A stretch of 64,000 nucleotides of DNA from Pseudomonas fluorescens (GCF_000968015.1 NZ_LACH01000001.1:1-64000), one strand, 5' to 3'; counted from the stretch's first letter, positions 38,486 through 49,005 are shown. The notes: generated from the sequence alone by a model not told the origin. Made by a program: numbers and translations.

Positions 38486-39691
38486 CTAAATGCTCACTTC
38501 AACGCCGTGACGCACGACGCGTTTTTCCAGGTCACCGCCCAGCCAATACGACAGGTCGGCCGGACGATCGATTTGCCAGGCGACGAAATCTGCACACTTG
38601 CCGACTTCCAGCGAACCGTGGGTTTCAGCCATGCCCAGCGCCGTGGCGGCATGAATCGTTGCACCCGCCAGCGCTTCTTCCGGGGTCATGCGGAAACAGG
38701 TGCACGCCATGTTCAGCATCAAACGCAACGACAGCCCCGGTGAGGTGCCTGGGTTGAGGTCAGTGGCGATGGCGATTTTCACGCCGTGTTTGCGCAAAGC
38801 TTCCATCGGCGGCAATTGGGTTTCCCGCAGGAAGTAAAAGGCGCCGGGCAGCAATACTGCGACGGTGCCGGACTTGGCCATGGCGATGGCGTCGTCTTCG
38901 GTCATGAATTCCAGGTGATCGGCCGACAGTGCGTGGTAACGCGCGGCCAGACTCGAACCATGCAACGACGACAACTGTTCGGCGTGCAGCTTTACCGGCA
39001 AACCGAGTTTCTGCGCGGCGATGAATACCCGCTCGACCTGCGCTGGCGAAAACGCCAGGTATTCGCAGAACGCGTCCACCGCATCCACCAGCCCTTCGGC
39101 GGCCAGGGCCGGGAGCATCTCGGCGCAGATGTGATCGATGTAGTCGTCGGCACGGTCCGCGTATTCCGGCGGCAAGGCGTGAGCCGCCAGGCAGGTGCTG
39201 CGCACGCTGACCGGCAGTTCGGCGCCGAGACGGCGGATGACCCGCAGGATTTTGCGTTCGCTGGCCAGGTCCAGGCCGTAGCCGGATTTCATTTCGACCG
39301 TGGTCACGCCGTCGCGCATCAGGCTCTTCAGACGCTTGGCGGCGCTGGCGAACAGCTCATCTTCAGTGGCCGCGCGAGTGGCGCGCACGGTGCTGGCAAT
39401 GCCACCCCCGGCCGCTGCGATTTCTGCATAGCTGACGCCTTGCAGACGCTGTTCGAATTCACCGCTGCGGTTACCGCCGAACACCGTGTGGGTGTGGCAG
39501 TCGATCAGGCCCGGCGTCACCCAGGCCCCGTTAAGATCATTGACTGCCGGGTACTCGCCCGACGGTAGCTCAGCGCGTGGGCCGATCCACTCAATGTGCG
39601 CTCCTGACGTCACGATGGCCGCATCCTCGATGATCGAGTAGGCGCCTTGCGCCATGGTTGCGACGTGGCAGTGTTGCCAGAGAGTTTTCAT
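38486..39691 (-). CDS. hutI: Imidazolonepropionase
   Basis: This 401-residue amidohydrolase hydrolyses 4-imidazolone-5-propionate to N-formimino-L-glutamate. The metal-binding [10 protein letters not shown] and the later [15 protein letters not shown] and [13 protein letters not shown] motifs are intact. It lies 17 bases after hutT and 10 before hutG, so all three are one transcript. Confidence 0.95.
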   Translation of the reverse strand: MKTLWQHCHVATMAQGAYSIIEDAAIVTSGAHIEWIGPRAELPSGEYPAVNDLNGAWVTPGLIDCHTHTVFGGNRSGEFEQRLQGVSYAEIAAAGGGIASTVRATRAATEDELFASAAKRLKSLMRDGVTTVEMKSGYGLDLASERKILRVIRRLGAELPVSVRSTCLAAHALPPEYADRADDYIDHICAEMLPALAAEGLVDAVDAFCEYLAFSPAQVERVFIAAQKLGLPVKLHAEQLSSLHGSSLAARYHALSADHLEFMTEDDAIAMAKSGTVAVLLPGAFYFLRETQLPPMEALRKHGVKIAIATDLNPGTSPGLSLRLMLNMACTCFRMTPEEALAGATIHAATALGMAETHGSLEVGKCADFVAWQIDRPADLSYWLGGDLEKRVVRHGVEVSI

Positions 39692-39708
39692 CCGTGGCCT
39701 CCGTTAGG

Positions 39709-41118
39709 TTATCGATGAGAAAAAGAAGGTTCCCGCTCCACGGGTACTGCTTTCCCTGCCGCCGGTTTCACCCACGTCAGGTAGGCCAGCACCAGCAATA
39801 CAATCCAGACCACGCCGACGATCAGAGCCGCCTGGGTGTCCGGGAAATAGCCCAGCACGCCAAAGATGAACAGCATGAAGGCAATCGCCGCCATCGGCGC
39901 ATAAGGCCAGAACGGCACCGGGAATTTAAGTTGCGCGACCTGCTCGGCACTCATGGAGCGACGCATGGCCACTTGGGTGAACAGAATCATCAACCAGACC
40001 CACACTGTCGCAAAGGTGGCGATAGAGGCAATCAACAGGAACACGTTTTCCGGAATCAGGTAGTTCAGCAGCACGCCCAGCAGCAGCGCGACACTCATTA
40101 CCACCACGGTCATCCATGGCACGCCATTGCGCGACAAGCGGGCGAAACCTTTGGGCGCATGCCCTTGCTGGGCCAGACCGTACATCATGCGGCCAGCGCC
40201 GAAGATGTCACTGTTGATCGCCGACACTGCCGCCGAGATCACCACGATATTGAGAATGGTCGCCGCCGAGCTGATCCCCAGGTTGTCGAAAATCTGCACG
40301 AATGGGCTGCCTTGGCTGCCGATCTGCTGCCATGGAAAAATCGACATCAGCACAAACATCGTCAGCACGTAGAACAGCAGGATACGCAACGGTACGGCAT
40401 TGATCGCCCGGGGCAGCACGCGCTGCGGGTCTTTGGCTTCACCGGCGGTCACGCCGATGATTTCAATGCCGCCAAACGCAAACATCACCACCGCGAACGA
40501 AGCGATCAGGCCGCCCACGCCATTGGGCATGAAGCCGCCATGGCTCCAGAGATTGCTGATGTCGGTCGCCTGGGCGCCAGGCGCGGTGCTGATGCCGAAC
40601 AGCATGATGCCGAAGCCACCGAGGATCATCGCGACGATGGCCGCGACTTTGAGCAGCGACAGCCAGAACTCCATTTCACCGAAGACTTTGACGTTGCACA
40701 GGTTCAAGCCACCGACCACTGAAACGATGCCCAGCACCCAGATCCAGCGGGCGACTTCCGGAAACCAGAAGCCCATGTAAATACCGAACGCGGTGACGTC
40801 GGCCATGCCGACGATGACCATTTCAAACGCATAGGTCCAACCGAGGATGAAGCCCGCCATCGGCCCAAGATAGGTGCTGGCGTAGTGACCGAAAGAGCCG
40901 GCCACCGGGTTGTGCACCGCCATCTCACCGAGGGCGCGCATGACCATGAACACCGCCGCGCCACCGATCAGGTAAGCGAGCAGGACCGCAGGACCGGCCA
41001 TTTGAATGGCCGAGGCAGAACCGTAAAACAGCCCGGTGCCGATCGCCGACCCCAGCGCCATGAAGCGAATATGTCGGGCAGAGAGCCCGCGTTTCAAACC
41101 CTTTTCTGACTGCTGCAT
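39709..41118 (-). CDS. hutT: Histidine permease (APC family)
   Basis: This 469-residue protein has 12 predicted membrane segments. The family signature [31 protein letters not shown] and [20 protein letters not shown] match amino-acid/proton symporters of the ProY/HutT type. In P. fluorescens SBW25 a permease in this position is the main histidine importer (HutTh). It stands between hutH and hutI in the hut transcript. Confidence 0.9.
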   Translation of the reverse strand: MQQSEKGLKRGLSARHIRFMALGSAIGTGLFYGSASAIQMAGPAVLLAYLIGGAAVFMVMRALGEMAVHNPVAGSFGHYASTYLGPMAGFILGWTYAFEMVIVGMADVTAFGIYMGFWFPEVARWIWVLGIVSVVGGLNLCNVKVFGEMEFWLSLLKVAAIVAMILGGFGIMLFGISTAPGAQATDISNLWSHGGFMPNGVGGLIASFAVVMFAFGGIEIIGVTAGEAKDPQRVLPRAINAVPLRILLFYVLTMFVLMSIFPWQQIGSQGSPFVQIFDNLGISSAATILNIVVISAAVSAINSDIFGAGRMMYGLAQQGHAPKGFARLSRNGVPWMTVVVMSVALLLGVLLNYLIPENVFLLIASIATFATVWVWLMILFTQVAMRRSMSAEQVAQLKFPVPFWPYAPMAAIAFMLFIFGVLGYFPDTQAALIVGVVWIVLLVLAYLTWVKPAAGKAVPVEREPSFSHR

Positions 41119-41157
41119 TGCTCGTCCTTATTTATTTTTATTCGACGCATAATCGAA

Positions 41158-41236
41158 TCGCGAGCAAGTCGAATCGTCGCACCGTCGCTCCCACATTGGA
41201 TTGCGTAAACCCTGTGGGAGCGAGCTTGCTCGCGAA
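41158..41236. repeat. REP doublet with 16-base loop insertion
   Basis: The left arm reads TCGCGAGCAAG then TCGAATCGTCGCACCG then TCGCTCCCACA. The extra block sits exactly at the hairpin tip. The right arm is normal. It lies between hutT and hutH, inside the hut operon. Confidence 0.82.
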
Positions 41237-41243
41237 GGGACCA

Positions 41244-42776
41244 TTACAGGCTAGGCAGCAACTTCGCCGAAACCAGCTCGTTCAGGCAACGAGTCGCCAG
41301 AAGCTCGCTAGCAGCATTGATGTCCGGCGCAAAGAAGCGATCCTTCTCATAGAACGGCACTTCAGCACGCAGGATGGCGCGAGCCTTTTCCAGCTTGGTC
41401 GAAGTCTTCAGACCGTCACGCAGGTCGAGGCCCTGAGCTGCCGCCAACCATTCCACCGCGAGGACGCCGCGAGTGTTTTCGGCCATTTCCCACAGGCGCT
41501 TGCCGGCAGCCGGGGCCATGGAAACGTGGTCTTCCTGGTTCGCGGAAGTCGGCAGGCTGTCCACCGAGTGCGGATGGGACAACGCCTTGTTCTCGCTGGC
41601 CAGAGCCGCTGCGGTCACCTGGGCAATCATGAAGCCGGAGTTCACGCCGCCATTGGCCACCAGGAAAGGCGGCAGTTGCGACATGTGCTTGTCCATCATC
41701 AGCGAGATACGACGTTCGCTCAGGGAACCGATTTCAGCGATGGCCAACGCCATGTTGTCGGCGGCCATGGCGACCGGTTCGGCGTGGAAGTTACCGCCGG
41801 AGATCACATCGCCTTCAGCGGCGAATACCAGCGGGTTGTCCGAAACGGCGTTGGCTTCGATGGCGAGCACTTCGGCGGCCTGACGAAACTGGGTCAGGCA
41901 AGCGCCCATGACTTGCGGCTGGCAGCGCAGGGAGTACGGGTCCTGCACTTTTTCGCAGTTTTCGTGGGAGTCGGACACTTCACTGCGCTCGCCCAGCAGA
42001 TCGCGGTAAGCGGCAGCGGCGTCGATCTGGCCTTTCTGGCCACGAGCGGCGTGGATGCGCGCGTCGAACGGCGAGCGCGAGCCCAGCACGGCTTCAACAG
42101 TCATACCACCAATGGCCAGGGCGCCAGCAAACAGGTCTTCGCCTTCGAACAAACCGCGCAATGCATAAGCGGTAGAAACCTGAGTGCCGTTGAGCAGCGC
42201 CAGACCTTCTTTGGCAGCCAGGGTCAGCGGAGTCAGACCGGCGACTTTCAGCGCTTCGGTTGCTTCCATCCACTCGCCTTTGTAGCGAGCTTTACCTTCG
42301 CCCAGCAGCACCAGCGACATGTGGGCCAAAGGCGCCAGGTCACCAGATGCACCGACCGAACCTTTCAATGGGATATGCGGGTAAACCTCAGCATTGATCA
42401 GGGCGATCAGCGCGTCGATGACCTTGCGACGAATGCCGGAGAAGCCACGGCTCAGGCTGTTGACCTTGAGCACCATGACCAAGCGAACCAGTGCGTCGCT
42501 GATCGGCTCGCCGACACCGGCGGCGTGGGACAGCACCAGCGAGCGCTGCAGGTTTTCCAGGTCTTCGCTGGCGATACGGGTCGACGCCAGCAGGCCGAAA
42601 CCGGTGTTGATGCCATAGGCGGTGCGGTTCTCGGCGAGGATCTGTTCCACGCAGGCAACGCTGGCTTCAATCTGGTTCGAGGCGCTGTCATCGAGGGTGA
42701 TTTTGACCGGCTGCTGATAGACATCACGCAGTTGGGCAAGGCTCAGTTGGCCGGGAATAAGGTTTAACGCAGTCAT
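41244..42776 (-). CDS. hutH: Histidine ammonia-lyase
   Basis: This 510-residue enzyme removes ammonia from histidine to give trans-urocanate. The MIO-forming triad Ala143-Ser144-Gly145 lies in [16 protein letters not shown]. Other active-site residues are Tyr54 ([11 protein letters not shown]), Asn196 (LNGTQ), Tyr281 and Arg284 ([11 protein letters not shown]) and the QEDHVSM glutamate. A strong AAAAGGAG ribosome site precedes the ATG. It is the functional lyase of the operon; the paralogue upstream is not catalytically complete. Confidence 0.97.
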   Translation of the reverse strand: MTALNLIPGQLSLAQLRDVYQQPVKITLDDSASNQIEASVACVEQILAENRTAYGINTGFGLLASTRIASEDLENLQRSLVLSHAAGVGEPISDALVRLVMVLKVNSLSRGFSGIRRKVIDALIALINAEVYPHIPLKGSVGASGDLAPLAHMSLVLLGEGKARYKGEWMEATEALKVAGLTPLTLAAKEGLALLNGTQVSTAYALRGLFEGEDLFAGALAIGGMTVEAVLGSRSPFDARIHAARGQKGQIDAAAAYRDLLGERSEVSDSHENCEKVQDPYSLRCQPQVMGACLTQFRQAAEVLAIEANAVSDNPLVFAAEGDVISGGNFHAEPVAMAADNMALAIAEIGSLSERRISLMMDKHMSQLPPFLVANGGVNSGFMIAQVTAAALASENKALSHPHSVDSLPTSANQEDHVSMAPAAGKRLWEMAENTRGVLAVEWLAAAQGLDLRDGLKTSTKLEKARAILRAEVPFYEKDRFFAPDINAASELLATRCLNELVSAKLLPSL

Positions 42777-42907
42777 TTCGTGCTCCTTTTGAGAGTTTGT
42801 CTTCTCTTAGGTGAAGAGTACTCACCAGACGCTCCGGAAGTGTCCGTTGTCCGTCGCGTCTCGCCTTCTGGGGAGCCGCGCCTTGGCACGCTGGTGTTTT
42901 GTAAAAA

Positions 42908-44431
42908 TCAGTTCAAGTTTGGTAACGCGCTGTGCAGCAAAATCGGGTCTTTCAAAACGGCGGCGGCACTGGCGATGTCTGGTGCCAGCCAGCGGTCCTG
43001 GTCGTAGGCCGGAACTCGCTCGCGCAGCAGACGCCAGGCGGCATCGGTGCCGGCGCCGAAGCGTTGCTCTTTCAAGAATTCAAACGCCTGAGACGCCAGC
43101 AGGTACTCGATGGCGAGGATCTGCGTGCAGTTTTCCAGGGCGCGATGCAGCTTCAGCGCGGCGTTGGTGCCCAGGCTCAGGTGGTCTTCCTGCAGGCCCG
43201 AGGTGACGTAGTTGTCGAGCACCGCCGGTTGCGCCAACTGACGGTTTTCCGCACACAACGAAGCAGCGACGTACTGGACGATCATCATTCCGGAGTTCAC
43301 CCCCGGATTGGCCACCAGGAATGCCGGCAAACCGCTGACATGCGGGTTGATCAGGCGGTCCAGACGACGCTCGGCGATGGAGCCGATTTCTGCCATGGCC
43401 ATCGCCAGCAAATCAGCGGCGAGTGCGACCGATTGGCCGTGCGGGTTGGCCTGGGACATGACGCGGAAGTTGTCCGGCGTGCCCAGCAGCATCGGGTTGT
43501 CGGTGACGGAGTTGAGTTCGGTTTCGATCTGCTTTATGGCGTGCTCAAGCTGATCGCGAGCGGCGCCGTGAACCTGCGGAATCGAGCGAATGCTCAGCGC
43601 ATCCTGAGTACGAATGCCTTGGCTGCTGGCAATCACTTCACTGCCATCGAGCAGTGCCCGCAGGTTGATGCCGACTTGCTGCATGCCCGGGTGCGGCTTG
43701 AGGGCAATGATCTCGGCATCGAACGCGGCAATCTGGCCGCGCTGGGCTTCGAAGCTCATGGCGCCGATGACATCGGCCCACTGCAGCAGACGCGTGGCGT
43801 CGGCGATTGCCAGGCAACTGAGGCCGGTCATGCACGGCGTGCCGTTGACCAGGCACAGGCCATCTTTGGCGCCGAGCTGAACCGGTTGCAGGCCTTCTTC
43901 CGCCAGGGCTTGCTGTGCGGAAACGATCTGCCCGCGATAGCTGACATTGCCGACACCCAGCAGCGCGATGCTGACGTGGGCCATGTGGGTCAGGTAACCC
44001 ACCGAACCCTGGGACGGCACTTGCGGGGTGATGCCGCGATTGAGCAGCGCCAGCAAGGCTTCGACCACTTGGCGATGAATGCCGGATTTGCCCTGGCTAT
44101 AGTTGCGAATGGCGGCGCAGATGATTGCGCGGGTCTGTTCGTCGGCCAATGGTGCGCCGACGCCACAGGCGTGACTGAGCAGGGTGTTGCGCGACAGTTG
44201 GCTGAGCTGTTCGTCTTTGAGCGAGACATTGCACAGCGCGCCGAGGCCGGTGTTGACGCCATATGCGCGCTCGCCGCTGACGACGATGCGCTGGACGATC
44301 GCCTGGGCATTTTCGATCCGCGCCCAGACCTGTGGCGACAGTTCAAGCTGTGCGCCATGACGGGCTACGGCGACCACATCCTGCCAACGCAACGGGGCGT
44401 CGGCGATAACGATTTTTTCAGCCTGGGACAT
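42908..44431 (-). CDS. HAL-family paralogue lacking the MIO triad (HutH1-like, likely pseudoenzyme)
   Basis: The protein is 507 residues from the ATG at 44431, preceded by GAGG. A TTG 12 bases upstream is also open. It aligns along its whole length with histidine ammonia-lyase (AYGVNTGLGALCNV, LVNGTPC, QEDHLSLG). However, where HutH has [16 protein letters not shown] this protein has GSVG directly followed by YLTHMAHVS, so the Ala-Ser-Gly that cyclises to MIO is missing. The YSLR tyrosine is Leu279, while Tyr57, Asn196 and Arg282 are kept. The frame is intact, so this is not simple decay. In SBW25, hutH1 was found dispensable for histidine use. Role unknown. Confidence 0.9.
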   Translation of the reverse strand: MSQAEKIVIADAPLRWQDVVAVARHGAQLELSPQVWARIENAQAIVQRIVVSGERAYGVNTGLGALCNVSLKDEQLSQLSRNTLLSHACGVGAPLADEQTRAIICAAIRNYSQGKSGIHRQVVEALLALLNRGITPQVPSQGSVGYLTHMAHVSIALLGVGNVSYRGQIVSAQQALAEEGLQPVQLGAKDGLCLVNGTPCMTGLSCLAIADATRLLQWADVIGAMSFEAQRGQIAAFDAEIIALKPHPGMQQVGINLRALLDGSEVIASSQGIRTQDALSIRSIPQVHGAARDQLEHAIKQIETELNSVTDNPMLLGTPDNFRVMSQANPHGQSVALAADLLAMAMAEIGSIAERRLDRLINPHVSGLPAFLVANPGVNSGMMIVQYVAASLCAENRQLAQPAVLDNYVTSGLQEDHLSLGTNAALKLHRALENCTQILAIEYLLASQAFEFLKEQRFGAGTDAAWRLLRERVPAYDQDRWLAPDIASAAAVLKDPILLHSALPNLN

Positions 44432-44480
44432 CTTTGACCTCAACCGTACAACTTGAATATTGATGCAGCTTCACCGGCCT

Positions 44481-44574
44481 CATCGTCGGAACGCCGCCCG
44501 GAGCAAGCTCGCTCCCACATTGGAATGCGTACCCCTGTGGGAGCGAGCTTGCTCCGGGCGGCGTTCCGACGATG
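44481..44574. repeat. REP doublet with perfect 39-base arms
   Basis: CATCGTCGGAACGCCGCCCG...TCGCTCCCACA (44481-44519) is perfectly inverted at 44536-44574 around a 16-base loop. Both arms carry the GGGCGGCGTTCCGACGATG variant tail. It lies between hutV and the HAL paralogue in the hut operon. Confidence 0.92.
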
Positions 44575-44600
44575 GGGCCAGTAAACTCACCGCAAATCTC

Positions 44601-45431
44601 TTAAACCACCGCAGCCCGCCGCTGTACGAACCGGTCCACATACTCATCCGCCGGCGAATGCAGGATCTCTCTTGGCGTGCCCACCTGAATCAGGCGGCCA
44701 TCCTTGAGAATCGCAATGCGGTTGCCGATGCGCACGGCCTCGTCGAGGTCGTGGGTGATGAAGACGATGGTCTTGTGCAGGGTCTTTTGCAGTTCCAGCA
44801 ACTGATCCTGCATCTCGGCGCGGATCAGCGGGTCGAGGGCACTGAAGGCTTCGTCCATCAGGATGATGTCTGTGTCCGCCGCCAAGGCGCGGGCCAGGCC
44901 CACACGCTGACGCATGCCGCCCGAGAGCTGATGCGGGTATTTGTTTTCGTAGCCCTTTAGGCCCACGGTGTTGATCCAGTGCAGCGCGCGCTCGGAGCAC
45001 ATTTGCTTGGTCTCGCCACGCACTTTCAGGCCGTAGGCGACGTTATCCACCACGGTCTTGTGCGGCAGCAGGCCGAAGCTCTGGAACACCATACTGATCT
45101 TGTGCCGGCGAAATTCGCGCAGGGCTTCCATGTCGTATTGCAGGATGTCCACACCGTCCACCAGGATCGCGCCGCTGGTCGGGTCGATCAGGCGATTGAA
45201 GTGGCGCACCAGCGTCGACTTGCCGGAACCCGACAGGCCCATGATCACGAAGATCTCGCCGGTGCCGATGCTCAACGACAGGTCGTTCACGCCGACCACG
45301 CAGCCGGTTTCGGCCAGCACCTGATCTTTGGTTTTGCCCTGGCCAATCATGGCCAGCGCATCCTTGGAACGGTTGCCGAAAATCTTGAAGACGTTTTTGA
45401 CTTCGATCTTGCTGATGGCTTCGTTGTTCAT
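44601..45431 (-). CDS. hutV: Histidine ABC transporter ATPase
   Basis: This 276-residue ATPase is of the quaternary-amine/glycine-betaine type (GLSGSGKSTLVRHFNRLIDPTSG; LSGGMRQRVGLARALAAD; DEAFSALDPL). It lacks the C-terminal CBS pair of ProV-like proteins. It drives HutW and HutX. It overlaps the hutW stop (ATGA) and is therefore coupled to it. Confidence 0.9.
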   Translation of the reverse strand: MNNEAISKIEVKNVFKIFGNRSKDALAMIGQGKTKDQVLAETGCVVGVNDLSLSIGTGEIFVIMGLSGSGKSTLVRHFNRLIDPTSGAILVDGVDILQYDMEALREFRRHKISMVFQSFGLLPHKTVVDNVAYGLKVRGETKQMCSERALHWINTVGLKGYENKYPHQLSGGMRQRVGLARALAADTDIILMDEAFSALDPLIRAEMQDQLLELQKTLHKTIVFITHDLDEAVRIGNRIAILKDGRLIQVGTPREILHSPADEYVDRFVQRRAAVV

Positions 45432-46279
45432 TTGCTCACCTCATGCCGTGCCCGACCATACGCCTGAGTAATACGGTCGATAACCACTGCCAGAATCACG
45501 ATCGCCAGACCGGCCTCAAGACCACGTCCGACGTTGAGGGTCTGAATCCCCACCAACACGTCTTCGCCAAGACCACGAGCACCGATCATCGAGGCGATTA
45601 CCACCATCGACAGGGCCATCATGGTGGTCTGGTTAATCCCGGCCATGATGCTCGGCAGGGCCAGCGGAAGTTGCACGCCAAACAGTTGCTGCCAGCGGTT
45701 GGCACCGAAGGCGTTGATCGCCTCCATCACTTCGCCGTCGACCTGGCGAATGCCCAGATCAGTCAGGCGGATCAGCGGTGGTGCGGCGTAGATCACGGTG
45801 GCGAAAATCGCCGGGACCTTGCCCAGGCCGAACAGCATCAGCACCGGGATCAGGTACACGAAACTCGGCATGGTCTGCATGATGTCCAGCAGCGGCATCA
45901 GGATCGAACGCAGGCGATTGCTGCGTGCTGAAAGAATGCCCAGAGGAATGCCGATCATCACCGAAATGATGGTCGCCACCATCATCAGCGCCAGGGTCTG
46001 CATGAGCTTGTCCCAGAGGCCGACTGCACCCACCAGGAACAACAAGCCAACGATCACGGCGGTGGTCACGACTTTGCGGGTCGCGTGCCAGGCAACGCCC
46101 GCCACGATCGCCAGCATCAGCCACCAGGGCGCCGCACGCAGCAGCCCTTCAAGATTGACGATGGCCCACAACAGGGTGTCGGAGATGCTGCGGAACACAT
46201 CGCCGTAGTTGGTGACCAGTGAATCGACCCAACTGTTGACCCAGTCGGCGATGGAAAAGGTAAAGCTTTCGGGAAACAT
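45428..46279 (-). CDS. hutW: Histidine ABC transporter permease
   Basis: This 283-residue inner-membrane permease is of the ProW/OpuAB type. About six membrane helices are visible, and the loop GQTLALMMVATIISVMIGIPLGI... and NRWQQLFGVQLPLALPSIMAG carry the EAA-like motif. It forms the channel with HutX and HutV. The 70-base gap to hutX holds no strong feature. Confidence 0.9.
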   Translation of the reverse strand: MFPESFTFSIADWVNSWVDSLVTNYGDVFRSISDTLLWAIVNLEGLLRAAPWWLMLAIVAGVAWHATRKVVTTAVIVGLLFLVGAVGLWDKLMQTLALMMVATIISVMIGIPLGILSARSNRLRSILMPLLDIMQTMPSFVYLIPVLMLFGLGKVPAIFATVIYAAPPLIRLTDLGIRQVDGEVMEAINAFGANRWQQLFGVQLPLALPSIMAGINQTTMMALSMVVIASMIGARGLGEDVLVGIQTLNVGRGLEAGLAIVILAVVIDRITQAYGRARHEVSK

Positions 46280-46349
46280 AAGAGACTCTCAATCAAGGGG
46301 TTGCGATCAAGCGTCCGACTGCCGCTCAGGGCAGCCGGAGAGGCTCAAC

Positions 46350-47318
46350 CTACAAGGCCGCGTCGATTTTCTTGGCTGCGTCGTCGCTCACCCATGCGTG
46401 CCAGACTTCAGGATGTTCCTTCAAGAAGATCTTGGCCAGTTTTGGTGACTCGATCCGCTCTTTGGCCATGCGCCCGAGGTTCTGGTTGAGCAGGTCGATT
46501 GGCAGGTTGACCTTTTCCAGCACAGCCACCAGTTCCGGGGCTTGCTCGTGGAAGGTCTTGGACAGGCCGACCTTGATGGTCACTTGCTTGTTCACACCTG
46601 GTTTCTCATCGAGTTTGACCAGATCCACCTGGCCCATCAGCGGGGTTGGCGACCAGTAGTAGAACAGGATCGGCTCGCCACGCTTGTAGCTCGACAGCAC
46701 CGCGGCATCCAGCGCCGGGCCGGTGCCCGGACGGAAGTTGGTGTAGGTGCTTTCCAGGCCGTAGCTTTTCAGCATTTCGCTGTTGTCGAGTTCACAGGTC
46801 CAGCCGGCCGGGCAGTTGTAGAAACGGCCCTTGGATGGCTCTTCGGCGTCCTTGAACACGGCGGAATACTTGCCCAGGTCAGCAATGTTTTTCAGGTCCG
46901 GCGCCTTGGCTTCCAGCTTGCGCTTGGCATCGCCTTCGATCACGTAACGCGGCACGTACCAGCCTTCGACAGCACCCACCACAGGAGCGCCGACACCGAC
47001 GACCTTGCCGGCCTTCTCGGCCTTGTTCCAGACTTCGCTACGACCGACCCACTCTTCGGCGAAGATTTGAATGTCGTTGCTGCTCAGGGCGTTTTCCATG
47101 GTGATGGAGTTGCCCGGCAGGCTGTCAGTCTTGCAGTCGTAGCCTTTCTCCAACACGACTTGCAGCACGTCGGTCAGCAGCATGGCGCTTTCCCAGTTCA
47201 GGCCGGCAAATTTCACCGGTTTGCCCGACTCGCACCAACCCGCCGCCTGAGTGGCGCCGGCACTGGCCAGCAGGCCCATGGAAAGCAATGTGGTCAGCAG
47301 GGTCTTGTTCGATTTCAT
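46350..47318 (-). CDS. hutX: Histidine ABC transporter substrate-binding protein
   Basis: The protein is 322 residues from the ATG at 47318. The longer frame reaching 47387 is not signal-like. The signal peptide is MKSNKTLLTTLLSMGLLASAGATQAA. The mature OpuAC-like protein is rich in Trp and Tyr (VKFAGLNWESAML, LFYYWSPTPLM). Proteins of this position bind histidine in the Pseudomonas hut system. Confidence 0.88.
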   Translation of the reverse strand: MKSNKTLLTTLLSMGLLASAGATQAAGWCESGKPVKFAGLNWESAMLLTDVLQVVLEKGYDCKTDSLPGNSITMENALSSNDIQIFAEEWVGRSEVWNKAEKAGKVVGVGAPVVGAVEGWYVPRYVIEGDAKRKLEAKAPDLKNIADLGKYSAVFKDAEEPSKGRFYNCPAGWTCELDNSEMLKSYGLESTYTNFRPGTGPALDAAVLSSYKRGEPILFYYWSPTPLMGQVDLVKLDEKPGVNKQVTIKVGLSKTFHEQAPELVAVLEKVNLPIDLLNQNLGRMAKERIESPKLAKIFLKEHPEVWHAWVSDDAAKKIDAAL

Positions 47319-47387
47319 TGTAGTGACGCTCCTAATCATGAGTTGGCTTACGGCAGTCAAGAGGCATCCAGCCCTGTCCACGTCCAA

Positions 47388-48860
47388 TCAGGCCTGCGCC
47401 GCAGCGCGACCGGCCCCGCTTGTTATAGGTGCTGCATTGCTGTCCTGCTCGACCGGCAGAATCAGGTGATCAGGTACGGAGCCGTGCCATTTTTTTGCGC
47501 ACACGTAGTACAGGGCGGCGGGAATCACCAGACCGATGATCCAGGAAATATCCACATCACCCAGGGCCGCTACCAGCGGACCGGTATAGAACTTGGTGGA
47601 GATGAACGGCAACTGCACCAGCACACCGAACACATAGACGCTGATACCGAGGGCGTTCCACCGGCCGTAGCGACCATTCGGATCGGCCAGCGCCGGTACG
47701 TCATAGCGCTCGCGGGTGATGCAGTAGTAGTCCACCAGGTTGATCGCGCTCCATGGCGTAAAGAACGCCAGCAAGAACAGGATGAAGGACTTGAACGCAC
47801 CGAGGAACGAGTGCTGACCGAGCAACGCCATCAGGGTCGCCGCACCGACGATGACCAGCACGAAGACCAGACGCTGCAAACGCGAGACCTTCAGTTCACC
47901 ACGGAAGCCGCTGATGATGGTCGCAATGCACATGAAGCTGCCGTAGGAGTTGAGCGTGGAGATGGTGACCTTGCCGAACGCGATGCTGAAGTACAGCAGC
48001 GCAGCGGTGGCACCGGTTCCACCCAGACCCACGATATAGGCCACTTCGTGGCCGGCGAATTGCCCGTTGGCCGAAGCGGCAGCGAACACGCCGAGGACCA
48101 TCGCCACCTGGGCGCCAATGACCGAACCTGCACCTGCGGCAAAAAAAGTTTTCACCGAGGAAATCTTGCTCGGCAGGTAGCGAGAATAGTCCGCCACATA
48201 AGGGCCGAAAGCGATCTGCCAGGACGCCGCGAGCGACACCGCAAGCAGGAAGCTGCTCCAGCTGAAGTGACGGATTTGCAGAAGTGCACCAACGTCAACC
48301 TGACTTATCAGACGGCTGAACAGATAAACAAAGGCAATCACGCCAATGACACTGGCGACACGGCCTATCCAATGGATCACCCTATAACCGAGCACCGTGA
48401 CCAGCACGATGACACTGGCGAAAAGGAGGATACCGACGGTGTCGCTGACCCCGAACAACTGGCCCAGCGCCTGGCCGGACAGCACGGTGCCCGTGGCGGT
48501 GAAGCCAAGGTACATCAGGCACACCAGCACAATCGGGATAGCGGCGCCGTAAACGCCAAACTGAACGCGGCTGGAGATCATCTGCGGCAGGCCAAGCTTG
48601 GGCCCTTGCGCCGCATGCAGCGCCATGACGCCACCGCCGAGCAGTTGACCGATCAACAGACCGATCAACGACCAGAACACGTCACCGCCCAGCACCACGG
48701 CCAGGGCCCCGGTGACAATCGCGGTGATTTGCAGGTTGGCACCCATCCACAAGGTGAACTGGCTCAACAGACGACCGTGTCTCTCCGCTTCCGGGATGTA
48801 GTCGATCGAACGTTTCTCGATCAACGGTTTACTGCCTGCACGATCGCTGTTAACAGCCAT
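47388..48860 (-). CDS. NCS1-family permease, probable urocanate transporter
   Basis: This 490-residue permease of the purine-cytosine (CodB) family has about 12 membrane segments (FTLWMGANLQITAIVTGALAVVLGGDVFW, GSFGSYM-like sites, WSAINLVDYYCITR). In SBW25 the equivalent in this position is HutTu, a urocanate importer. Cytosine is less likely given the hut context. It lies between hutU and hutX, and a second-family REP doublet separates it from hutU. Confidence 0.85.
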   Translation of the reverse strand: MAVNSDRAGSKPLIEKRSIDYIPEAERHGRLLSQFTLWMGANLQITAIVTGALAVVLGGDVFWSLIGLLIGQLLGGGVMALHAAQGPKLGLPQMISSRVQFGVYGAAIPIVLVCLMYLGFTATGTVLSGQALGQLFGVSDTVGILLFASVIVLVTVLGYRVIHWIGRVASVIGVIAFVYLFSRLISQVDVGALLQIRHFSWSSFLLAVSLAASWQIAFGPYVADYSRYLPSKISSVKTFFAAGAGSVIGAQVAMVLGVFAAASANGQFAGHEVAYIVGLGGTGATAALLYFSIAFGKVTISTLNSYGSFMCIATIISGFRGELKVSRLQRLVFVLVIVGAATLMALLGQHSFLGAFKSFILFLLAFFTPWSAINLVDYYCITRERYDVPALADPNGRYGRWNALGISVYVFGVLVQLPFISTKFYTGPLVAALGDVDISWIIGLVIPAALYYVCAKKWHGSVPDHLILPVEQDSNAAPITSGAGRAAAQA

Positions 48861-48905
48861 GATTCAACCTCTGTGGATTGTTATTCTTGGTTTCACTCAA
48901 ATTTC

Positions 48906-48995
48906 TGTAGGAGCTGTCGAGTGAAACGAGGCTGCGATCTTTTGCTTTTAAGAAGATCAAGATCAAAAGATCGCAGCCTGCGGCAGCTCCTACAG
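48906..48995. repeat. Second-family REP doublet between hutU and the permease gene
   Basis: TGTAGGAGCTGTCGAGTGAAACGAGGCTGCGATCTTTT is matched by AAAAGATCGCAGCCTGCGGC...AGCTCCTACA. The left copy has a longer inner stem (TCGAGTGAAACGAGG) than the right one. Confidence 0.85.
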
Positions 48996-49005
48996 GTTTT
49001 GCGTT

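Noticed and set aside
43990..44050. Sequencing error as the cause of the missing MIO triad
   Set aside because: The loss is exactly nine bases in frame, flanking residues are also changed, and the distant YSLR tyrosine is changed as well, so a simple base-call error is unlikely.
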